The notes beneath the pieces were generated by a model, which saw only the letters and a program-made list of their open reading frames with translations, made no database searches and was not told the origin of the DNA. Below, piece by piece: positions 8,228-15,237 of a stretch of 64,000 nt of DNA; the first letter of the stretch is position 1; each line of letters starts with the position of its first letter. The translations under genes were made by a program, and so were the position numbers. Source of the stretch: Gordonibacter sp. An230 (GTDB lineage Bacteria; Actinomycetota; Coriobacteriia; Coriobacteriales; Eggerthellaceae); assembly GCF_002159915.1 (NCBI RefSeq), contig NZ_NFJP01000015.1, forward strand, positions 1 through 64,000. The letters are read 5' to 3'.

Positions 8228-8857
8228 ATGGAAAACAATGCTATCCACCAAGACGTCGAAGGGCATGAGATGGGCGAAGGCGGTGAAGAAAGGCTGCGAT
8301 TGAAAACGAGGGCGAAAGGAAGGAGGCGCAAATTGGTTGCGGCTGCAGCGGTAGTTGTGGCAGTTGTTGCGCTTGGAGCAGGAATGTGGGTGTGGCACGA
8401 GCAGCCGTCGTTTTGCGGGACGGCGTGCCACAACGTGATGGGCTCTTATGTGGAAGGCTATAAGTCGGGGGATGCGAATCTGATGGTGGTCGACCATGCC
8501 CAGCAAAACTACGATTGCCTGGATTGCCACGAACCCACCATCGAAGAGCAGGTTAGCGAGCTTGTAACGTATGTCAAGGGCGACTACTCCATTCCTCTTG
8601 AAGATTCTGGGTTGGGCACGCGCGAATTCTGCATGAGGTCCGGGTGCCATGACGATTGGGAAAAGATTGTGGAGGCTACATCCGACTGGCAGGGCACGAA
8701 GACCGTCTACAACCCCGAAGGCGTCTATAACCCGCACGACAATCATCGTGGCGATGGGAACTGCGGCGATTGCCATAAAGCGCATGGGCGATCCACTTTG
8801 TATTGCGTGGAGTGCCACAACATGGAGGTTCCCGAAGGTTGGGTAGGGTTCGAATAG
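8228..8857 (+). CDS. Membrane-anchored multihaem cytochrome c (NapC/NrfH-like)
   Basis: This 209-residue protein has one N-terminal membrane segment (about residues 36-55) after a basic cytoplasmic tail, then five candidate haem c sites: CGTACH (CX3CH), CLDCH, CMRSGCH (CX4CH), CGDCH and CVECH. Two depart from the standard CX2CH spacing. Such proteins pass electrons from membrane quinol to exported reductases. The following flavoprotein starts 11 bp downstream, so this cytochrome is its likely donor. The start ATG 8228 has CAGGAGG upstream; an earlier in-frame ATG at 8144 has no such site. The pairing resembles the Cgr1/Cgr2 arrangement of Eggerthella lenta in plan, but I do not claim the same substrate. 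Confidence 0.85.
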   Translation: MENNAIHQDVEGHEMGEGGEERLRLKTRAKGRRRKLVAAAAVVVAVVALGAGMWVWHEQPSFCGTACHNVMGSYVEGYKSGDANLMVVDHAQQNYDCLDCHEPTIEEQVSELVTYVKGDYSIPLEDSGLGTREFCMRSGCHDDWEKIVEATSDWQGTKTVYNPEGVYNPHDNHRGDGNCGDCHKAHGRSTLYCVECHNMEVPEGWVGFE

Positions 8858-8868
8858 GAGGAGGCAGC

Positions 8869-10455
8869 ATGACTGCGATATCTCGACGTGGTTTTATCAA
8901 AGCTTCTGTGGTGGCGGGAGCAGGGGTGTTGGGGTCGACCGTCCTTGCGGGATGCAGTGATGCGGCTTATGCCGACGAGGAGGCGAAGTCTGAACCCACC
9001 GAATTCTTCGAAGGGGATGTGGTGGTATGCGGCACGGGGACATCGGGGCTATGCGCGGCCTCCCGTGCTGCTGAGTTGGGAGCAAACGTTGTGGTTGTGG
9101 AAGCACTGACCGAAAACGGATTAGGCGGCAATTCGAAGTATGTCGAAGCTTGCTGGGTGCCGGCGAATGAGGGCGTGATCGAAGACACATATGCGACGTT
9201 GGTCGATTACCACAAAAATGCGCTCAACACCCATATCGCGCGCAGATGGGTGAACGAGGCGCTCGACATTTTCGATTGGACCATCCATTCGCAAGGCGTG
9301 AAGTTCGCTGAGGCTTCAGGACTGGAGTCTTTGAAGGCCACTTCTCCGGCTGTGAAATATGCCGAAGACGAAGAGCGCGAGTTGTCGGCGGGCAAAGCCG
9401 CTATCGTCACGATGTACGAGTATTGCCAGAAACTTGGCGTTCGGTTCGTGTTCGATGCGCGTGCGACCGAGCTTGTTGTGAACGAGGACGGATCGATGGG
9501 CGGCGTGCGATGCGATCGTCTCTCGGGAGCTCGGATCGAGGTGAAAGCGGCGGCGGTTATCTTGGCCACGGGAGGATTCTCTGCGAACAAGGAGATGTTC
9601 GAGAGGTTCACTCATTTGAACTACGACCACTTGATTGCTTACGGGACATCGGGGTCGCAGCGTGGGGATGGCATATCCATGGGGCTTTCGGTGGATGCGG
9701 CGCTTCATCATCCCGAGGCCATCAACTTTTGCAGCCCCATTCTTCCGGGGCATTTCAACAAAGGGGCTCTTACAATATGCGGCGTGAACCAGGCCGATAC
9801 CATTTTCGTCAACGAGCGTGCTGAACGGTTCTGCGATGAGCATTGCATTTCCGACTGGGCCCTTTCGGGCAATATAGGCGCCCAGCAGGAGCACATTTAT
9901 GTAGTGATCGATCAGGATTTTGTGCAGAAAATAGAGACGCAGGGTCCGGTGACGAAGCGCACTAATTACTTTAACGCCAACGAACCGGTGCCTGAATTCG
10001 GCAGCGAGATCGAGGAGGCGCTCAAGCGCGACAATCCGCGCGTGGTGAAGGGCGACACGATAGAAGAGGTGGCCGAGCAGCTTGGACTCGATTCGCATGC
10101 GCTCAAAGACACGATAGGGAAGTGGAACGGTTTTGTCGACGAGGGTGTTGACAGGGATTTCCAGAAGAAACCTGAGTTCATGCGCAAGGTGCAGACTCCT
10201 CCTTTCTATGGCTTCAAAACGGTATTAGCCTGGTACAACAATGTAGGAGGTTTGAAGGTAGACGAATACGCCCGCGTGATCAATCGAAGCTTCCAGCCTG
10301 TTGCGGGCCTCTATGCGACTGGCTCCGATGCCGGTGGTTTGTTCGGTGGTTGCTACGATGTGTCGTGCGCGCCCGGTTCCACTCAAATGTGGGCGCGTGC
10401 TTCCGGATATTGGGCTGCTGAGCATGCAGTGGAGGAATACCTGGCAGGACGATAA
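8869..10455 (+). CDS. TAT-exported FAD-dependent reductase
   Basis: This 528-residue flavoprotein has a twin-arginine signal (SRRGFIKAS), a lipobox (LAGC) and an FAD motif (GTGTSGLCAASRAAELG). A capping domain and the C-terminal flavin contact (AGLYATGSDAGG) follow. The catalytic Arg and His signatures of fumarate reductase (TRDK, HGDNRIGGNA) are absent. The C-terminus instead reads GGCYDVSCAPG, so the substrate is probably not fumarate. It is translated from AGGAGG (8857-8862) in an operon with the cytochrome. A terminator follows at 10481. Substrate unknown. Confidence 0.8.
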   Translation: MTAISRRGFIKASVVAGAGVLGSTVLAGCSDAAYADEEAKSEPTEFFEGDVVVCGTGTSGLCAASRAAELGANVVVVEALTENGLGGNSKYVEACWVPANEGVIEDTYATLVDYHKNALNTHIARRWVNEALDIFDWTIHSQGVKFAEASGLESLKATSPAVKYAEDEERELSAGKAAIVTMYEYCQKLGVRFVFDARATELVVNEDGSMGGVRCDRLSGARIEVKAAAVILATGGFSANKEMFERFTHLNYDHLIAYGTSGSQRGDGISMGLSVDAALHHPEAINFCSPILPGHFNKGALTICGVNQADTIFVNERAERFCDEHCISDWALSGNIGAQQEHIYVVIDQDFVQKIETQGPVTKRTNYFNANEPVPEFGSEIEEALKRDNPRVVKGDTIEEVAEQLGLDSHALKDTIGKWNGFVDEGVDRDFQKKPEFMRKVQTPPFYGFKTVLAWYNNVGGLKVDEYARVINRSFQPVAGLYATGSDAGGLFGGCYDVSCAPGSTQMWARASGYWAAEHAVEEYLAGR

Positions 10456-10480
10456 ACGATAATCGCTTTGTCGCATATGG

Positions 10481-10512
10481 AAAAGCCGACGGGTTTTATC
10501 CTGTCGGCTTTT
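10481..10512 (+). terminator. Rho-independent terminator after cytochrome/flavoprotein operon
   Basis: The hairpin AAAAGCCGAC-GGG / CCT-GTCGGCTTTT has one mismatch, a short loop and a T run in its descending arm, 25 bp after the flavoprotein stop. From 10513 to 10917 I see no supported gene; the open frame there has no recognisable content. Confidence 0.75.
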
Positions 10513-10917
10513 GCTCTGTCCGATTGTTTGTCGGCAAGAGCCGGCGCTGTTTTCCATCCTTTTCGGCTTGTCGTGTTGGCTTGCGGCTTTCCGTGCTGGA
10601 ATGGGGCCGGATTTTGCTATCTGCGCAGTGCGGATGAGCGCGTTGGCTATGGTCAAGTGAGATTTTTCATCGAGGGCGCTCTTCGCCGTCTAGGCGAGGC
10701 CGATTCGTTCTTGGCCGGTGCGGATTTTCGCGGGATCCGCGCTGAGCGCGCACGGGATTTGCATCGGAGGTGCGCGAGGGCTGTGTTGGAAGCACGTAGG
10801 AGGCGCATGAGAAGCGCGTCGAATCCGCGTTGGACCGAAACGCTGTTCCGCTGGATGTGCGCCATGACGTCGCAAGACGAGGCTGGTAAGCTGATGGTTG
10901 CGATTAGATCGTAAATA

Positions 10918-10932
10918 GTATACGATATATAC
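10918..10932. promoter_or_regulatory. Palindromic operator upstream of brnT
   Basis: GTATA-CGATA-TATAC lies in an AT-rich patch just before the BrnT gene and overlaps -10-like TATA sequences. Toxin-antitoxin operons of this family are repressed by their own antitoxin, so BrnA binding is inferred. Confidence 0.5.
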
Positions 10933-10950
10933 CATCATGGAGGCGTACCT

Positions 10951-11223
10951 ATGCTTTTTGAGTACGATCCCGTAAAAAGCGCCCGCAACCGCATCAAGCA
11001 CGGCATCGATTTCGAGCAGGCGAAGCGGCTATGGGGGGATCCGCGTTTTGTGGAGGTGGACGTTGCGTACGAGGACGAAGCTCGGTATGCCGTCATAGGC
11101 ATGATCGGCGGCAAACATTGGACGGCCATCATCACGTACCGCGGCTTAGTGGTGCGCATCATTTCGGTTCGGCGCTCTCGGAAGAAGGAGGTTGCGATTT
11201 ATGGCGAAGAGCATCAAGGCTGA
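10951..11223 (+). CDS. brnT: BrnT-family toxin
   Basis: This 90-residue protein has the BrnT pattern: FEYDPVKSARNRIKHGIDFEQA at the start, a central VEVDVAYEDEARY strand and a C-terminal RIISVRRSRKKE. BrnT proteins are RelE-fold ribonucleases that stop translation when not bound by BrnA. A GGAGG site precedes ATG 10951. The antitoxin gene overlaps its 3' end by 23 bp, the toxin-first order typical of BrnTA. Confidence 0.85.
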   Translation: MLFEYDPVKSARNRIKHGIDFEQAKRLWGDPRFVEVDVAYEDEARYAVIGMIGGKHWTAIITYRGLVVRIISVRRSRKKEVAIYGEEHQG

Positions 11224-11461
11224 AGAATTCGACCGCATATTTGACGAGGGCGAGGAGGACATCGTCGAGTATCTGGACCTTTCTACCGTTCGACGTCCCA
11301 ACCTCGATACCGACCTGCGGCGGGTGAACGTGGACTTCCCCGAGTGGATAATCGACGAGCTGGACCGCGAGGCCAAACGCCTGGGCATCAACCGCCAGGC
11401 GGTCATCAAGACCTGGATCGCCGAGCGCATCGACCGCATACGCGCTGTCCGCTCGGCATAG
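11201..11461 (+). CDS. brnA: BrnA-family antitoxin
   Basis: This 86-residue protein pairs with the preceding toxin. Its N-terminal half is acidic and probably contacts BrnT. The C-terminal half (VNVDFPEWIIDELDREAKRLG, then NRQAVIKTWIAERI) is a ribbon-helix-helix DNA-binding domain. It should neutralise BrnT and repress the operon through the palindrome at 10918. ATG 11201 has AAGGAGG upstream, whereas the ATG nine bases earlier overlaps that site. Confidence 0.8.
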   Translation: MAKSIKAEEFDRIFDEGEEDIVEYLDLSTVRRPNLDTDLRRVNVDFPEWIIDELDREAKRLGINRQAVIKTWIAERIDRIRAVRSA

Positions 11462-11551
11462 GCGGCAGGCGCTATCGAACGCGCCGATCCGGACGGGCGG
11501 TTGCCCCCTCCCTCCTCTTCAGGTGCGAAATGGTTTTGAAAGATGGTTGTG

Positions 11552-11650
11552 GGACGGTCGCGGGACGACCGCAGGGCGGCTGCGGGACGGTTCGTAGGGT
11601 AGCCGCAGGCCGGCCATGGACGGTTGCAGGACGATCGCAGGGACGGTCGC
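11552..11650. repeat. Array of about nine 11-bp repeats upstream of lysA
   Basis: Degenerate units of consensus GGACGGTCGCA begin at 11552, 11563, 11574, 11585, 11597, 11608, 11618, 11629 and 11641, a spacing of 10-12 bp. No supported gene covers them. Apart from this array, the 11462-11785 gap holds only the lysA leader. Confidence 0.6.
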
Positions 11651-11785
11651 AAAGCCAAGCGCGCCGCTGATCGACCCGCAGAGGCCTTGCTTGCGGAATT
11701 CTATGATTTCACCTGTCGGACATGAAAGCGGCTGGCGGCGATGGTAGACTAGGCGCATTCTTGAAACGCACGGAAAGGAACCGCG

Positions 11786-13141
11786 GTGGCACTGCCTGCA
11801 GCCGATTTGAACAAACAACCCGACAACCGCACGACCATGGAGCTGGGCGCGGTGCTCCCCCTCACGGCCGAAGTGCGCGACGACCACCTGTTCGTGGGCG
11901 GCGTCGATATGGTGGAATTGGCGCGTGAGCAGGGCACGGCGCTCTACGTCATGGACGAGCGCGACATGCGCACGCGCATGGAAACCTACCTCAAAGCGTT
12001 TCGCAGCCGCTACAGCAACGCCGACGTCGTCTACGCCAGCAAGGCGTTCCTCAACAAGGAGGCCGCGCGCATCGTGAACGAAGAGGGCCTGTGCCTCGAC
12101 GTTTCGGGCGGCGGCGAGTTGGCGTGCGCGCTGGCGGCGGGCTTCCCGGCCGAGCGCATCTTCATGCACGGCAACAACAAGACGCCGCAGGAGCTGCGCG
12201 AGGCTATCCAGGCCGGCGTGGGCCGCATCGTCATCGACAGCCGCATCGAGCTGCGCCGCATCTCGGAGATCGCGGGCGAGCTGGGCGTCGAGCAGGCCAT
12301 CTACATGCGCATCACGCCGGGCGTGGAGGCCGACACGCACCAGTACATCCGCACGGGCTGCGAGGACTCGAAGTTCGGCTTCACCATGCGCGAGGACTTC
12401 GCCTTCAAGTGCGTGAAGGACGTGCTCGCCGCGCCCAACGTGCGCCTGGCGGGCCTGCACTGCCATATCGGCTCGCAGATCTTCGCGCTGCACTCGTACC
12501 CGGAGGCCGTCGAGGTCATGGTGGACCTCATGGCGCGCATTCGCGAAGCGTACGGCATCGAGCTTTCCGAGTTGGACATGGGCGGCGGCCTGGGCGTGGC
12601 CTACACGGCCGACGACAAGCCGGCCTCCATCGACGGGTTCGCCGAAACCATCACCGCGGCGGTGAAGGCCTCCTGCGCCAAGCACGGCATGCCCGAGCCG
12701 CGGCTGCTCGTGGAGCCGGGTCGCAGCCTGGTGGCCACGGCGGGCGTGACGCTGTACACGGTGGGCATCATCAAGACGCTGCCGAACATCCGCAAGTACG
12801 TGGCCGTGGACGGCGGCATGTCCGACAACATTCGCACGGCGCTCTACCATGCCGATTACGAGCCGGTCATCGCCAACAAGGCAGGTCAGCCGCGCACCGA
12901 GATCGTCACCATCGCCGGCAAGCATTGCGAAAGCGGCGACGCCGTGGTCATCGACATGCCCATGCAGCGCCCCGACCTGGGCGACGTCGTGGCCGTGTTC
13001 GGCACGGGCGCGTACAACCACACCATGTCGAGCAACTACAACGGCCAGCCGCGCCCGGCCGTCGTGTTCGTGAAGGATGGCGAGGCGCGCGTGACCACGC
13101 GGCGCGAAACGTACGAGGACCTGCTGGCGCGGGACATGTAG
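11786..13141 (+). CDS. lysA: Diaminopimelate decarboxylase
   Basis: This 451-residue enzyme decarboxylates meso-diaminopimelate to L-lysine, the last lysine step, in the cytoplasm. The alanine-racemase-type barrel carries the PLP lysine near residue 86 (VVYASKAF), LCLDVSGGGEL, LHCHIGSQI and the phosphate-binding EPGRSLVATAG. The C-terminal sheet domain has the partner-subunit motif CESGD. GTG 11786 is the likely start, with GGAAAGGAA just upstream. The length is normal for the family. It appears monocistronic. Confidence 0.93.
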   Translation: MALPAADLNKQPDNRTTMELGAVLPLTAEVRDDHLFVGGVDMVELAREQGTALYVMDERDMRTRMETYLKAFRSRYSNADVVYASKAFLNKEAARIVNEEGLCLDVSGGGELACALAAGFPAERIFMHGNNKTPQELREAIQAGVGRIVIDSRIELRRISEIAGELGVEQAIYMRITPGVEADTHQYIRTGCEDSKFGFTMREDFAFKCVKDVLAAPNVRLAGLHCHIGSQIFALHSYPEAVEVMVDLMARIREAYGIELSELDMGGGLGVAYTADDKPASIDGFAETITAAVKASCAKHGMPEPRLLVEPGRSLVATAGVTLYTVGIIKTLPNIRKYVAVDGGMSDNIRTALYHADYEPVIANKAGQPRTEIVTIAGKHCESGDAVVIDMPMQRPDLGDVVAVFGTGAYNHTMSSNYNGQPRPAVVFVKDGEARVTTRRETYEDLLARDM

Positions 13142-13731
13142 GGGCTCGGCGCGCGCTGTGTGAGGGCTGCGGCAGGGTTGGAATGGCTGTGTCTCTTGGA
13201 GGGCTTCGCGTTCTGCGGCGTTGCCTTTCGCTACGGTTTTGCTGCGTCCGGGGTGGTGGGGCGATGCGGCATCGGGGCTCATCATGCCGGGCGAAAGCGA
13301 ATGAGACTTTCGCGCACGGCTCGTTGGCCGGATGACACCAGAGCTCGAGTGGTTTCGAAGCGCGGTGGGCGCAAGATGCGGCGATTCAAATAGCTTCGAG
13401 GCGCGGCAAGCGAAAAGAGAGACAAAACGACACCGTTTTACTATGCCATTCCCATTTTGTAAGCAGATCTGACCGAGCGATTCGACTTCTTGCGGATTCG
13501 GCACGGCATCGTCGAGTGCGGTCGGCTTGCAGCTGTGAGGTGCTCGGCAGGCTGGAGAGAATGTGTCTCGAGTGAGGATGTCGGCGGACGAACGGTTGCC
13601 CGCCGTAGGTCCGCTGTTTGCTGCCTACGTCGGCGCTGCGCGCATCTTGCTCGAACCTTACCCGCAAGGTGCGTGATCAGGGCGCGCGCTTGCGACTGAT
13701 CGTGCATTCTGACTGATGCGTCATCCTCGCC
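13142..13731. other. Gene-free interval after lysA
   Basis: About 590 bp between the lysA stop and the terminator at 13732. Short open frames exist on both strands, but none has a ribosome-binding site together with recognisable protein content. Confidence 0.5.
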
Positions 13732-13766
13732 GAAAGCTCGACGGGGCAATCGCCCGTCGAGCTTTC
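13732..13766. terminator. Bidirectional terminator between lysA and the Dms-type operon
   Basis: A perfect 14-bp stem, GAAAGCTCGACGGG / CCCGTCGAGCTTTC, with a 7-nt loop has A and T runs at its ends, so it can act in both directions. It sits 14 bp beyond the stop of the minus-strand operon and faces lysA. Confidence 0.7.
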
Positions 13767-13779
13767 GAATGAAAGGCGT

Positions 13780-14538
13780 TTACAGCATGCTGATGGCGTA
13801 GAACGCGTAGCGCGCGACGGCAACAGCCACTACGGAGAGGACGAGCACGACCCATGAAGCGGTCGCTGGCGCGAGCTTGCCCTTCCATGCCAGGAAGTCA
13901 ACCGCCGCTGCGGCGGCGGCCAGCACAGCGCCCGCGTAGAACGCGAGGGCGTCGTGTCCTGCGGTTCCGAAGTTGACGCCGACGGCGACGAGCGACACGG
14001 CGAGCAGCGCGTCGATTGCCGTCGAAGCGCCAGCATAAGCGGCTTCGGTCCGCTTGTCGGCGTGGAAGGTGGCGTACAATGCGAAGCCCATGGCGAGGTC
14101 TCCAACAATGAAAAGTGGGAATGTGGAGAAGTCGGCCCACGCTGCGTTTGTCTTGCTGGTGAAGTAGGCGTTGGCCATCACGAACATCAAACCAACCGAC
14201 GCTAGCGCCGCGCCTACCCGCAGTACGAGCAGCGAGGTTTTACGGACGAATGCGATGACGATGTCGGCTGCCAGGAAAACACACAGTGCGATCGACCAGT
14301 ACGCCTCCTGCGCGATCATGGCCGACGGGTTCGACAGGGCCAACCAGAACAGCTCGGGCCTTTGCAGATGCCCGAGGACACCGAGCAGTCCTATGCCTAA
14401 AAGCGCTAGGCATACGAGGGGGAGCAGCCATGCGCGCTTCGCGTGGCCGTTGCGCCCAAACGCCGCAGCGGCCACGCTTGCGCCTGCGGCGAGCCCGCCA
14501 AGCGTCGTGAACATGAAAAGGGGGAATTCGGTAATCAT
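13780..14538 (-). CDS. DmsC-like membrane anchor subunit
   Basis: This 252-residue hydrophobic protein has about eight membrane helices and starts TEFPLFMFTTLGGLAAG, the usual opening of DmsC/NrfD-type anchors (compare EWPLMIFT in DmsC). It should bind menaquinol and pass electrons to the Fe-S subunit encoded 93 bp upstream on the same strand. It is the last gene of the minus-strand operon A-B-C. Confidence 0.8.
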   Translation of the reverse strand: MITEFPLFMFTTLGGLAAGASVAAAAFGRNGHAKRAWLLPLVCLALLGIGLLGVLGHLQRPELFWLALSNPSAMIAQEAYWSIALCVFLAADIVIAFVRKTSLLVLRVGAALASVGLMFVMANAYFTSKTNAAWADFSTFPLFIVGDLAMGFALYATFHADKRTEAAYAGASTAIDALLAVSLVAVGVNFGTAGHDALAFYAGAVLAAAAAAVDFLAWKGKLAPATASWVVLVLSVVAVAVARYAFYAISML

Positions 14539-14631
14539 GTCAATGGTCCTCGTTTCTTGGCCACCGGGGCTCGCCCCGGCGGCATTCGGCTATAGGCTTG
14601 CGGGTTCGAACGGAGGCTTGTTGCTGCCCGT

Positions 14632-15237
14632 TCACAGATCCCGAGCCACTTCCACGGGGTCGTTCTGCCATGCGGCGATCTTTGGCGACAGAATGTAGGC
14701 GGTGGAGGGTTTGAGGTTCGACGGATCGGGGAGGTAGTGCACGTTGTCTCCTGCTGCCGCGATGGCCTTTGCCGCATCCGACTCGGGATCGTCCAAGTCG
14801 CCGAAGAAGCGCGCGCCGGTGCAGCAGTCGGCCACGCAGACGGGCTTCCAGTTAGGCTCGTCGTGGTACTGGAAGCACAGCGAGCATTTCGTGACCGTGC
14901 CGCTATCCGGATTCAGCGTGCGCACGCCGTACGGGCAGCCCTGCATGCAGGCGCGGCAGCCGATGCATGCTTCCTCGTTGATGAGCACGACGCCCGTCTC
15001 CTCGTCGCGATACGACGCGCCCGTGGGGCAGGCCTCTATGCAGCCGGGGTTCTCGCACTGTTGACAGGCGATGGGCAGCCAGTACTGTTCGATATCGGGG
15101 AACGTACCGGTGGGGCCCACTACGTTCACGCGGGTGTTGCGCACTCCGAGCGGCAGGCTATTTTCGTATTTGCATGCAGTGATGCACGTGTCGCATCCGG
15201 TGCAGCGGTCAAGGTCGACGACGATGGCATATCTCAT
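14632..15237 (-). CDS. DmsB-like four-cluster ferredoxin subunit
   Basis: This 201-residue electron-transfer subunit has four cysteine sets for [4Fe-4S] clusters: CTGCDTCITAC, CQQCENPGCIEACP, CIGCRACMQGCP and CSLC with a later VCVADC. It relays electrons from the anchor to the molybdopterin subunit. It has no signal peptide and is expected to ride with the catalytic subunit through TAT. Its ATG (15237) overlaps the upstream stop by one base (TGATG), indicating translational coupling. Confidence 0.9.
   Translation of the reverse strand: MRYAIVVDLDRCTGCDTCITACKYENSLPLGVRNTRVNVVGPTGTFPDIEQYWLPIACQQCENPGCIEACPTGASYRDEETGVVLINEEACIGCRACMQGCPYGVRTLNPDSGTVTKCSLCFQYHDEPNWKPVCVADCCTGARFFGDLDDPESDAAKAIAAAGDNVHYLPDPSNLKPSTAYILSPKIAAWQNDPVEVARDL

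Noticed and set aside
10468-10914. A 148-codon frame after the flavoprotein operon
   Set aside because: It runs through the terminator hairpin at 10481-10512, lacks a ribosome-binding site and has no recognisable content.
12091-13335. A 414-codon frame inside lysA
   Set aside because: Shadow of lysA in another phase, made of Arg/Gly/His repeats.
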